From: Bdellovibrionota bacterium | GTDB lineage: Bacteria; Bdellovibrionota_G; JALEGL01; DATDPG01 | DNA: 41,797 nt | Direction of reading: 5' to 3' | Assembly (NCBI GenBank): GCA_035292885.1 | Contig: DATDPG010000014.1 | Coordinates: 1-41,797 of the forward strand | Part shown: piece after piece, positions 16,790-26,657 of the stretch | How positions within the stretch are numbered: the first letter of the stretch is position 1 | Layout of the letters: every line of letters begins with the position of its first letter | Notes under the pieces: generated by a model | Told to the model about the DNA's origin: nothing | Database searches by the model: none | Seen by the model: only the letters and a program-made list of their open reading frames with translations | Program-made: the position numbers and the translations under genes

Positions 16790-16818
16790 TACTTTTGTTT
16801 GCGCTCGTGTCCTATAAT
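16790..16818 (+). promoter_or_regulatory. Promoter before the large TPR gene
   Basis: A perfect -10 box TATAAT (16813-16818) lies in the gap after accC. The -35 region about 17 bases upstream (TACTTT, 16790-16795) is poor, so an activator or leader control is possible. Transcription would start near 16825, giving a leader of about 77 bases. Confidence 0.6.
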
Positions 16819-16819
16819 A

Positions 16820-16901
16820 GAAAGGTTGAGGTCCGTAAGGCCGGCCTGGTAGGTTCACACCGCCGGGGAGGCGGATTCACGACCGCAGGGGTCTATGTAA
16901 C
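16820..16901 (+). promoter_or_regulatory. Structured 5' leader with competing helices
   Basis: CCGCC (16860-16864) pairs with GGCGG (16870-16874). The same GCGG (16871-16874) can instead pair with CCGC (16883-16886). GACC (16881-16884) can also pair with GGTC (16890-16893). An ATG followed at once by TAA (16895-16900) lies two bases before the TTG start of the gene. It matches no riboswitch class that I know. Regulation is inference. Confidence 0.35.
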
Positions 16902-19694
16902 TTGGCGTTTAACCGAAATAAATCGCTGACCAAGGCGCAGAAACTTCTCCAAAAGGGGAAGGTCGCCGACGCCATCAAGGACTACCAAGAGGTGGTCGAC
17001 AACGACCCGACCGATATTCGTACGCTTCTCAAGATCGGAGACCTCCAAGCCAAACTTGGAAACATCGAAGCGGCCAACGACACGTATCGGAAGGTCGGCG
17101 AACACTATGCGAAAGACGGATTTTTTCTCAAAGCCGTCGCCGTTTTCAAACAAATTCTTAAACTCGATCCGGGTCTCATTACCGTCTACATCCGCTTGGC
17201 CGAGCTTTATCAACAGCTCGGCTTGAACAGCGAGGCGATGAAACAGTACCAGGTCGTCGTTCGTCATTACGAAAACAAAGGTCTCAAAAAGGAGTCCCTC
17301 GACGTTCTCCGGAAAATGTCGGAGCTGGATCCGGAAAATACGTCCAGCAAGATCAAGCTGGCGGAACTGTACGCCCGCGAAGGGCACAAAGAAGCCGCCA
17401 CGGATCAGTTTAAGGCCGTCACCGAAGATCTTCGAAAAAAGAACAACTTCCAGGATCTCGCGCGCGTGTTCGAAAAAATGGATTCGTTGGGGATGGCGGA
17501 TTCGACGATTAAGTTGGAACAGGCGGAGATGTATCTCAAGACCGCCGAACCTAAACGGGCGCTGACGGAGTTGCAGGCGCTTTTCCAGCAAGATCCGAAA
17601 CATCCTCCCACGTTGGAGCTGCTGGCTCGAAGTTTCCTCGACTTGCAGCAGCCGGAAAAGGCCAAATCGGTTTACAAAGAGCTCGTGGCGGTTTTAGACG
17701 CGAAGGGGATGCTGGAGGAGCGCGACCGAATTATGGCGAAACTCCGCGCGTTGGGAGTCTCCGCCGCGGCCGCAGCCGCATCGATTCCCTCAGCGCCCTC
17801 GACGGCTCTACGGGCCGAAGCGTCGAAACCGGCGCCGCCGCCTGCGGCGGCGGGTCCGGTCGATTCCACGAAAGTCTTGGGCGAAGTGGATGTCCTGTTG
17901 CAATACGGCCTTGTCGACAAGGCATGCGAAACGCTGGTGCGAATCGTGATGAGCGACCCAGAAAACGAGTCCATACGGAAAAAACTGATCTCCGTTTATC
18001 TCACCAGCAAGGATGTCAATGCGCTTGGCGAGGTTTTGAATCGCGCAGCGAAAACCGCGGAATCCCGGAAACAAAATGAACTCGTGAACACGCTGCGAGC
18101 CGAAATGGCTTCGCTCGGTATCGGAGCTGCGGCGCCATCGACGAAGAACGAAGCAGCGCCGTTGAATCCGGCGGACATGGGAGAAGCGGAAATCAGCAAT
18201 GCTATTGAGCTGGAGATCGTGGACGATGAGGCCTCGGCCGCTCCGGCGGTGGAAGCATCCCCGGAAGTTTCATCGGCGCACATGGAAAGCGAGTTCGAGC
18301 GACCGGTTTCCGAGGCCGGAGAACCCTCGTTTGATTTGGACGCTTCAGAAATCGTCGAGGACGGCGGAGAGGAGCCGGGTGAAAAGACCGTATTCGAGCC
18401 GCAAGTCTCGGCACCCGCTGCGGCGAAACCGGTGCCTCCACCGGAGGTCCCGACCGAAGACGTGGATGCGGCGATTCACTTTGACCTTCCCGACGAGTCC
18501 TTTGAGATTTCCAGCGAACCTTCCGCGCCGGTGGCCGAAGAGCCGGCCCCGGTCGTTGAAGACGAGGCGGTGGTGGAAGTGCAAGAGGCCGAAGAAGCGG
18601 AAGCCGTCGAGATTGAAAGTGCGGCCGCGGAAGCGGAACCGGAACCGGAAGATGAAGAAGAGGAAAGCGGCGAGGAGCCGGTGGTGGAAGAGACGCGGCA
18701 GTTCCGCCATTCCTCGGCGGAACGCAAAGATCATTTTACGACGGACATGGAAGAGGCGGCTTATTTTGTCCAACAGGGTCTCCTCGATGAGGCGATCGAA
18801 CTGTACGAAGATATTCTCTCCCAGGATCCGAAATATTCCCCCGCAGCGGAACGATTGGCGGAATTACGCGGCGTAAAACCCGCCCGGTCCTCCGTTCGAC
18901 CGGGATCCTCGGAACCGGAACGCCGAAAGGAAGCGCGGCCCTCGAAGGTTCAGCTCGACGAGGTCTCGCAGCCGAAATCGAAGAGCACGATGCGCGTGCT
19001 GTCGGAGAAAGCAAAATCGGCAGCTCCGAAGGAAGACTTCTTCGACCTCTCTAGCGAACTGCAGGACGAGATTTCAGACCTTGAAGCGGCGCTGGACAAA
19101 AAGAAAAGCCCGGACGAGGAAGAATATCTGAGTCCCGAAGAGGTAATCTCGGAATTTAAAAAGGGCGTCGCGCGCACCGTGGCGAAGGACGATTACCAGA
19201 CCCATTACAATCTGGGGATCGCTTATCGTGAAATGGGCCTTTTGGACGAAGCGATTGCAGAGTTTCGGGTGGCTTTCCACGACCCAAAGATGAGCGTTCA
19301 CTGCGCTTCGATGATCGGTCTCTGCCTTGTCGGTAAACGGGACTTCTCCGCCGCGATCGAGAATTATCGCAGAGCGTTGGCTCAGATCTCTCCGCAATCG
19401 GTGGAGGCATTGGGTCTCAATTACGAGTTGGCCGAGGCGCACATCGCCAGCGGAAACTTGACGGAGGGATACAAACTCTTCGCTCGTATTCGAGATGTAG
19501 ACCCTGCTTTTCGCGATGTGCGTCGCCGCGCCAAGGAACTCGAAGCGGATTTGGGTTCGTCTGCGCCGCCGCATTCCGCGCCGGAAAAGCCGGCGGAACC
19601 TAAAGCCAAACCAACTAAGGTCGCGGCGGAAAAAGGCGAAAAAGAAGATCAGGTGAAAATTCGCGCCAAGAAGACTAAAATCTCGTACATCTAA
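16902..19694 (+). CDS. Large TPR scaffold protein with acidic linker
   Basis: A 930-residue soluble protein. Residues 1 to about 285 are consecutive TPR-like repeats (KAQKLLQKGKVADAIKDYQE, FFLKAVAVFKQILKLDPGL, YIRLAELYQQLGLNSEAMKQ). A middle helical part follows, then a long low-complexity acidic Glu/Ala/Pro segment at about 430-610. A short repeat occurs near 620-660 (FVQQGLLDEAIELYEDIL), and C-terminal TPRs at about 760-890 (YNLGIAYREMGLLDEAIAEF). The tail is basic (VKIRAKKTKI). It starts at TTG 16902. The stop overlaps the downstream ATPase ATG by one base (TAATG). It resembles myxobacterial TPR proteins in layout; the function is unknown. Confidence 0.85.
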   Translation: MAFNRNKSLTKAQKLLQKGKVADAIKDYQEVVDNDPTDIRTLLKIGDLQAKLGNIEAANDTYRKVGEHYAKDGFFLKAVAVFKQILKLDPGLITVYIRLAELYQQLGLNSEAMKQYQVVVRHYENKGLKKESLDVLRKMSELDPENTSSKIKLAELYAREGHKEAATDQFKAVTEDLRKKNNFQDLARVFEKMDSLGMADSTIKLEQAEMYLKTAEPKRALTELQALFQQDPKHPPTLELLARSFLDLQQPEKAKSVYKELVAVLDAKGMLEERDRIMAKLRALGVSAAAAAASIPSAPSTALRAEASKPAPPPAAAGPVDSTKVLGEVDVLLQYGLVDKACETLVRIVMSDPENESIRKKLISVYLTSKDVNALGEVLNRAAKTAESRKQNELVNTLRAEMASLGIGAAAPSTKNEAAPLNPADMGEAEISNAIELEIVDDEASAAPAVEASPEVSSAHMESEFERPVSEAGEPSFDLDASEIVEDGGEEPGEKTVFEPQVSAPAAAKPVPPPEVPTEDVDAAIHFDLPDESFEISSEPSAPVAEEPAPVVEDEAVVEVQEAEEAEAVEIESAAAEAEPEPEDEEEESGEEPVVEETRQFRHSSAERKDHFTTDMEEAAYFVQQGLLDEAIELYEDILSQDPKYSPAAERLAELRGVKPARSSVRPGSSEPERRKEARPSKVQLDEVSQPKSKSTMRVLSEKAKSAAPKEDFFDLSSELQDEISDLEAALDKKKSPDEEEYLSPEEVISEFKKGVARTVAKDDYQTHYNLGIAYREMGLLDEAIAEFRVAFHDPKMSVHCASMIGLCLVGKRDFSAAIENYRRALAQISPQSVEALGLNYELAEAHIASGNLTEGYKLFARIRDVDPAFRDVRRRAKELEADLGSSAPPHSAPEKPAEPKAKPTKVAAEKGEKEDQVKIRAKKTKISYI

Positions 19695-20719
19695 TGAGTT
19701 ACCTGCAGTACTACGGCCTCGAACAGGAACCTTTCTCGAACGCTCCCGTCAGCCGATTCTATTTTCACTCGAAGCAACATGATCAGGCGCTTCTGCGTCT
19801 CCGGCGCGTGACGGATCAGATGAAGGGTCTGGCCGTCCTGGTCGGAGATATCGGCGCCGGCAAGACGACGCTCGCGCGAAAGATGCTCGATAGCCTTCCG
19901 GAGAGTGATTATGAAGCTGCGTTATTGGTGATCATTCACTCTTCGATTAGTGCTCAGTGGCTGCTTCGGCGGATCGCCCAGCAATTGGGAGTTCAAAAGC
20001 CGGCGGAGACCAAGCTTCAGATTTTGAGTCAGCTCTATCGGCGGCTGCTTCAAATCGCGGATAGCGGCAAAAAAGCGGTCGTATTGATCGACGAGGCGCA
20101 GATGTTACAGACGCGGGAGATCATGGAAGAGTTCCGCGGCCTACTCAATCTGGAAATCCCCGATAAAAAGCTGATTACGTTTATTTTCTTCGGTCTTCCC
20201 GAAATCGAAGACACCCTGAAACTCGATCCTCCTCTCCAACAACGAGTGGCGTTCAAATACCGACTGGATGCCTTTGATTCCGAATCGACGCGTCGCTACA
20301 TCGAACACCGCTTGAATCTTTCGGGTGCGACGAGAGCGATTTTCGATGCAAGCGCCATTGATGCCATCCATCAATATTCAAGGGGAATTCCGCGGTTGAT
20401 TAACACGCTGGCCGACAATGCGTTGTTTGAAGGATTTATCTTGAAGAGTGAAACGATTCGGACGGAGATCATCGAAAACATCGCCGTGGATCTTGGGCTT
20501 TCCGTTGCGCAAAAACGTGAGCTCCGGGTTGTCGGCAGCGATCAACCGGTCACCGTCGTGGACGAGGTATCGTTCGGAAATCCATTGGCGGAACCGCCGC
20601 TCATCCCTGAAGTGGAACTGGCGGAAGAGAAACCCGCGGAGCAACCCTTTGAGCGGTCCGAAACGCCGGAAAACGAGGATATTGATTCCATTCTCGCCGG
20701 CCTCGAAGAGAAGCTTTAG
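19694..20719 (+). CDS. ExeA/GspA-type AAA ATPase
   Basis: A 341-residue P-loop ATPase. The opening MSYLQYYGLEQEPFSNAPV is the ExeA/GspA signature. Walker A is GDIGAGKTT (51-59), Walker B VVLIDEAQ (129-136), and sensor 2 lies in YSRGIPRLINTLADNAL (about 229-245). The C-terminal 60 residues are acidic and Pro-rich; no membrane segment or peptidoglycan-binding domain is visible, unlike full GspA. ExeA-type proteins help assemble secretins across peptidoglycan, which would suit the PilQ or CpaC secretins in this window. The stop codon TAG is part of the following palindromic element. Confidence 0.88.
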   Translation: MSYLQYYGLEQEPFSNAPVSRFYFHSKQHDQALLRLRRVTDQMKGLAVLVGDIGAGKTTLARKMLDSLPESDYEAALLVIIHSSISAQWLLRRIAQQLGVQKPAETKLQILSQLYRRLLQIADSGKKAVVLIDEAQMLQTREIMEEFRGLLNLEIPDKKLITFIFFGLPEIEDTLKLDPPLQQRVAFKYRLDAFDSESTRRYIEHRLNLSGATRAIFDASAIDAIHQYSRGIPRLINTLADNALFEGFILKSETIRTEIIENIAVDLGLSVAQKRELRVVGSDQPVTVVDEVSFGNPLAEPPLIPEVELAEEKPAEQPFERSETPENEDIDSILAGLEEKL

Positions 20720-20885
20720 TGTCCCGAGTCCGACATATCTTGATAGACGGCCGCCGCTGCATCCCGGCTGGCTGCGTTGCTCCTCCTCAGCGTGCGGCCC
20801 TGCAAGTACGCCATCGTCGTCGCGCCTTGCCATCCGGGTGCATCGGTGTCCTTTGTTATCAAGCTATCTCGGACTCGGGACACTA
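20717..20885. repeat. Long imperfect palindrome (element A)
   Basis: The outer arms TAGTGTCCCGAGTCCGA (20717-20733) and TCGGACTCGGGACACTA (20869-20885) are perfect inverted repeats, and pairing continues inward (CTTGATA with TATCAAG; CATCCCGG with CCGGGTG-type bases). The centre contains TCCTCAGCGT ... CAAGTACGC, shared with element 0. The left tip includes the TAG stop of the ATPase gene. No reading frame of note lies inside. Its arms recur around hicA-hicB at 38367 and 39188. It may be a MITE/REP-type mobile palindrome and may also act as a transcript end. Confidence 0.85.
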
Positions 20886-21024
20886 GACGCCGAGATCCTG
20901 CTCATCGCTATCAAAAAGTCTAAACTCCTTGCGTAGTAAGCTGGCATCAGTGGTTTAAGTACTTGTAATTTCAATTGAAACTCCCTGGCATGGGCATTGC
21001 TGTGATCAGCTTAGGGAGTATTCG
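20886..21024 (+). promoter_or_regulatory. Intergenic leader with hairpin covering the ribosome-binding site
   Basis: ACTCCCT (20980-20986) is complementary to AGGGAGT (21013-21019), which contains the ribosome-binding site of the gene starting at 21025. A small GCTG/CAGC hairpin (20999-21010) sits in the loop, and a 12-base perfect palindrome TTTCAATTGAAA (20969-20980) lies just before. The rest of this gap shows nothing clear. Translational control is possible but unproven. Confidence 0.45.
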
Positions 21025-22431
21025 TTGAATTACGGTGGTTTAAGAAATTCGTACATTGCGATCAACTTTATCGGTCTGATGGCGCTGTTTTCGGGGTGTA
21101 GTTCCGCTGGAAAAACCACGGGAATCCCATTCCAGGATAAGGTGGTGGTGACGAACATCGATCCGAGCGCCGGGGCGGGTGGTGTAGTCGTGGCGATTAA
21201 TGGATCGGGCTTTTCTGAAGTCACTCACGTTTTCTTTGGACCGAATGAAGCGGCTATTTTGACCGTCGCGGACACGTCCGTTGTCGTGACGGTTCCGGCC
21301 GGAACCGCCGGAGCCGCGGATGTAACGCTCGAGAACGATGCTGGGGATAGCGTAATCTTTACCGGTGCGTTTACGTATACTGCGACGACAAATTGCACCA
21401 ACGGACCGCAGGTCGATCCGCTGCCCGCATTGGCGGGGACAAACGGGGATGCCGTTGAAATCCGCGGAAAGAATTTCGTCATAGATCTTTCTCACTCCAC
21501 GACAGTCTCGATCGGAGGTGAGCTCGCAGATCTGGCGTTTGCCGGGCGGATCAGTTCGACGGACATCATCGTGAAAGTCCCGAACCTGGATTCAAAATGC
21601 CCGGCGCCCGTATGTTCGGTGGATCTGGTGGTCGTCAATCCGGATGGTTGCCAGGCCGTGCTGGCCGGCGGCTTTTCGTATATTCGGAGCGACACTGACG
21701 GCGACGGATTGAGCGATATCGAAGAGCAATCCTGTCAGTCAGATCCGCTTCAGATGGATACGGATGGTGACTGCCCGCAAGGTGCTGACCCGAAATTATG
21801 TGCCACGAACGACTACTATGAGTGCACTTATGCCGACCCGAACCATATCGACGCCAATGGAAAACCCATTCATCTGGATGCCCGGAAATGGGACACCGAC
21901 GGCGATAATTTGAGCGACTACAACGAGATCGTGCTCTGGGCAGCCGATCCGCTGGATCCCGACACGGATTGCGACATGAACCCGGACGGCGAGGAAGTCC
22001 AACCGTCTGATCCGCTGGTTACTCCCACATCGCCCACTGTGGCCGATCCCGCTATCGCATACAAGGGTAACTTGGATACAGCAACCGGAGGTTACAATTG
22101 TAACGAGATCGGTGCGGACGTCATGACCCTACTGGTGTCCGCTATGAACCCCCGTGCCCTCGACCCGCCCCATGAGTGCAAAGTCGAATCAATCATAATC
22201 CGAGGAAAATCGTACGGTACCTACTCCCACTTTTCTGTCTACGATAATCTGCTTACGTGGAGCGGTGACAGTTGGTACCCGGGTAACGGGGTAATGTACG
22301 ATAGGATCATAGCCAATCCGCACACGGACCTATGGATCCCGGCCGGCGTCACGGGCCTTACCATCAATGGCTTTAGCGGCGACTATCCTTACATTTGCCG
22401 GATCTCGTTTCTGTATCGACGCGCGTACTAA
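21025..22431 (+). CDS. Surface lipoprotein with IPT/TIG and TSP3 calcium-binding repeats
   Basis: A 468-residue lipoprotein. The signal peptide ends FSGC (Cys 25). Two IPT/TIG-like domains follow at about 38-118 (VVVTNIDPSAGAGGVVVAIN) and 125-212. Thrombospondin type 3-like repeats lie at about 218-330, with acidic calcium-binding strings DTDGDGLSDIEEQ, DTDGDCPQGADP, DTDGDNLSDYNE and DTDCDMNPDGEE. The C-terminal 125 residues are unassigned and contain aromatic and glycine residues. It starts at TTG 21025 with AGGGAG upstream. It is likely outer-membrane anchored and binds calcium; adhesion is a guess. The paired cysteines in the repeats may form disulfides. Confidence 0.85.
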   Translation: MNYGGLRNSYIAINFIGLMALFSGCSSAGKTTGIPFQDKVVVTNIDPSAGAGGVVVAINGSGFSEVTHVFFGPNEAAILTVADTSVVVTVPAGTAGAADVTLENDAGDSVIFTGAFTYTATTNCTNGPQVDPLPALAGTNGDAVEIRGKNFVIDLSHSTTVSIGGELADLAFAGRISSTDIIVKVPNLDSKCPAPVCSVDLVVVNPDGCQAVLAGGFSYIRSDTDGDGLSDIEEQSCQSDPLQMDTDGDCPQGADPKLCATNDYYECTYADPNHIDANGKPIHLDARKWDTDGDNLSDYNEIVLWAADPLDPDTDCDMNPDGEEVQPSDPLVTPTSPTVADPAIAYKGNLDTATGGYNCNEIGADVMTLLVSAMNPRALDPPHECKVESIIIRGKSYGTYSHFSVYDNLLTWSGDSWYPGNGVMYDRIIANPHTDLWIPAGVTGLTINGFSGDYPYICRISFLYRRAY

Positions 22432-22500
22432 GCCCAGTTCACTGAAGGCAGACAAAACATTCTTCGCCATCACCGGAGATGCTGTAGACTTTCGCTGGTG

Positions 22501-23274
22501 ATGCCCTATCTGCAGATCCCCCGGTTTCATTTCCTCGGCCTGCAAATCGATATTTTCGGCGTCCTGGTTGCCACCGGATTTCTTCTCGGATCGCACCTGG
22601 CGGCTCGGCGGGCGGTCCGAATGGGCCTCAGTCCGTTGCCGATTCACGACGCGGCGCTCTTGGCGATCCTCTGCGGGATGTTCGGCGCTCACTTGATGCA
22701 TCTCGTCGCCTACTTTCCGAAGGAACTGATCGAAAAGCCCTGGCGGATTTTTCAGGTATGGTCCGGAATCTCTTCCTTCGGTGGTTTTCTGGGTGCGGGT
22801 CTTGCGATTTGGTATTACTTCCACCGAAAAAAAATACCGTTTTACCCATACGCCGATGCGTTGATGTTCGGCATGGCACCCGGATGGATTTGCGGGCGGC
22901 TCGGCTGTTACACGGCCCACGATCACCCGGGGCGCCTCACCGATTTCTTCCTGGCGGTGAAATATCCGGGAGGGTCGAGGCACGACCTCGGCCTTTACGA
23001 TGCACTTTTGGCAATGGCGATGACCGGTGTGGTCTATTTCTTGGGGCGGAAAAATGCGAAACCAAGACCTCCCGGATTTTTCTACGCGCTCGTTCTGATT
23101 CTGTACGGCATCCCGCGGTTTTTCTTCGATCACTTAAGAGCCGTGGACGTTCCGCGGCCGGACGCGCGTTACTTCGGGTGGACGCCGGGACAGTATTTGG
23201 CGGCGGCCCTCGTGACATTCGGCGCGTACCAGATGGTGCGAGCGTATCGGCAAGAATCGGCATCCACCGACTAG
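22501..23274 (+). CDS. Atypical prolipoprotein diacylglyceryl transferase-like protein
   Basis: A 257-residue multi-pass membrane protein related to Lgt, which adds diacylglycerol to lipobox cysteines. [37 protein letters not shown] and [13 protein letters not shown] follow the family order. Compared with Escherichia coli Lgt, the essential His of the SFHGG motif appears replaced (SSFGG), the Asn and Glu of the GRIGNFINGE motif are replaced, and HPTxLYE has become RHDLGLYDA. It may be a variant enzyme or a non-canonical paralogue. GTG 22498 is a start option; ATG 22501 follows directly. CATCACC (22468-22474) could pair with GGTGATG (22497-22503) over the start. Confidence 0.8.
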   Translation: MPYLQIPRFHFLGLQIDIFGVLVATGFLLGSHLAARRAVRMGLSPLPIHDAALLAILCGMFGAHLMHLVAYFPKELIEKPWRIFQVWSGISSFGGFLGAGLAIWYYFHRKKIPFYPYADALMFGMAPGWICGRLGCYTAHDHPGRLTDFFLAVKYPGGSRHDLGLYDALLAMAMTGVVYFLGRKNAKPRPPGFFYALVLILYGIPRFFFDHLRAVDVPRPDARYFGWTPGQYLAAALVTFGAYQMVRAYRQESASTD

Positions 23275-23281
23275 AGATGAT

Positions 23282-25405
<2,124 letters not shown>

Positions 25406-25411
25406 AGAATC

Positions 25412-26533
25412 ATGATCGCGCCGGCTACGACAAAGAAGAATATCCGTTGGATTCTGGCACTGTCGGCCGTCGGAATCCTCGACTCGATCTGGCTGCTTGT
25501 TCTGCATCTTTCGACCGGGTCTCTTTCCAACGCCTGCGCCGTCAGTTCATTCATCAATTGCGACCTTTTGCACTTTAGTGCGTACTCGGAAGTTCTCTCC
25601 GTTCCGGTGCCCGCCTTCAGCATTATTTTCTATTCCTGGATGCTCACCGTGGTCTTGGCGGCTTGGAAGCGCGCAGAAGCCGATGCCACCCGTCCCGCGG
25701 CTTATTTGAGATTAATGTCGTGGGGCGGACTTTTCGTGACCGTATACTTTGCATCGCTCTCGGCTTTTGTGTTGAAGGCAATTTGCCCGTTTTGCACGCT
25801 GCTTTATGCGGTGAACATCGCTCTTTGGATCGTCACGTGGCGGTGGATGAAGGGGATCGGCCAGCCCTGGGGGCATCTCGTGCGCTACGATCTGCGCAGA
25901 GCGCACAAGAGTCCGTGGCTCTGGATTCCAGGGGCCGCCTTTCTTTTCGTGATCATCGCGTTGCCTCGTCTGTTTCCGAAACCCTCGTTGTTGTCCGAGG
26001 AACAGCATTCGATCGCGTCTGAAGATCGCCGCTCTCTGGGACTAAAAGAATCCCCCATCACCGTAGTGGAATTTGCTGATTTTCAATGCCCCTTTTGCAA
26101 AGTCGTGGGGGAGTTTTTGCGGCAGCTTGAGTCTGAAATGCGCGGGCGGGTACGCCTGGTCTATAAGTTTTTTCCCCTCGACAAGAGCTGCAACCCGTCG
26201 GGAGGCATGCATCTATATGCGTGTCACGCTGCGTTCGCGGCTTTTTGCGCCAGTCTTCAGGATCGGTTTTGGGAGTACAGCGAACTCCTGTTTTCGAAAC
26301 AGGAGGATCTTCCCGATCGGCAGCTTTACGCCTTCGCAAAGGAGCTGGGGCTCGACCTTTCGAAGTTTGATCGCTGCATGAACGACGACCTCTCTCGAAA
26401 GGAGATCAGGAAGGATATTCAAGAGGGGCATCAGCTCAAGATTCGCGGAACGCCGGCGCTCTTCATCAACGGCAAACTTTATTCAGGTCCTCCCACCCTA
26501 GACGCGATCCGGCAGGCGATTTCAAACCCTTAG
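25412..26533 (+). CDS. VKOR-DsbA fusion, disulfide-forming membrane protein
   Basis: A 373-residue fusion. Residues 1 to about 150 form a vitamin K epoxide reductase-like membrane domain with the four expected cysteines: Cys 42 and Cys 50 in the loop and the CPFC pair at 125/128. After a further membrane helix (about 168-186) comes a DsbA-like thioredoxin domain (about 205-373) with CPFC at 225/228 and the cis-Pro segment RGTPALFING. Such fusions pass electrons from substrate thiols to quinone in one chain, replacing DsbA plus DsbB. It probably oxidises the Cys-rich envelope proteins seen in this window (inference). Confidence 0.93.
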   Translation: MIAPATTKKNIRWILALSAVGILDSIWLLVLHLSTGSLSNACAVSSFINCDLLHFSAYSEVLSVPVPAFSIIFYSWMLTVVLAAWKRAEADATRPAAYLRLMSWGGLFVTVYFASLSAFVLKAICPFCTLLYAVNIALWIVTWRWMKGIGQPWGHLVRYDLRRAHKSPWLWIPGAAFLFVIIALPRLFPKPSLLSEEQHSIASEDRRSLGLKESPITVVEFADFQCPFCKVVGEFLRQLESEMRGRVRLVYKFFPLDKSCNPSGGMHLYACHAAFAAFCASLQDRFWEYSELLFSKQEDLPDRQLYAFAKELGLDLSKFDRCMNDDLSRKEIRKDIQEGHQLKIRGTPALFINGKLYSGPPTLDAIRQAISNP

Positions 26534-26657
26534 GTTCGTTTCGGGTGGGGCGCGGATGCCCTCGTTTCCCGCCTCATGGCCGGGACTTCGCCAGAGCTAA
26601 CTTACTGAAAAGACTTGTGTTCCAAGGGCATGGTCTTTGCCACTAGAATAGATCCGG

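Noticed and set aside
16820-16901. tRNA-like or c-di-GMP riboswitch-like leader
   Set aside because: GGTTCACACC and GGATTCACGACC recall a T-loop, but no acceptor stem, anticodon arm or CCA fits, and the conserved GEMM motif is absent.
18200-18876. Basic, Arg-rich frame inside the large TPR gene
   Set aside because: It is the +1 frame of the acidic Glu/Ala repeat region and has no independent start signals.
20717-20885. Target-site duplication at the ends of element A
   Set aside because: TAG/CTA at the ends belong to the inverted repeat itself, and the ends of the related element C show no matching duplication.
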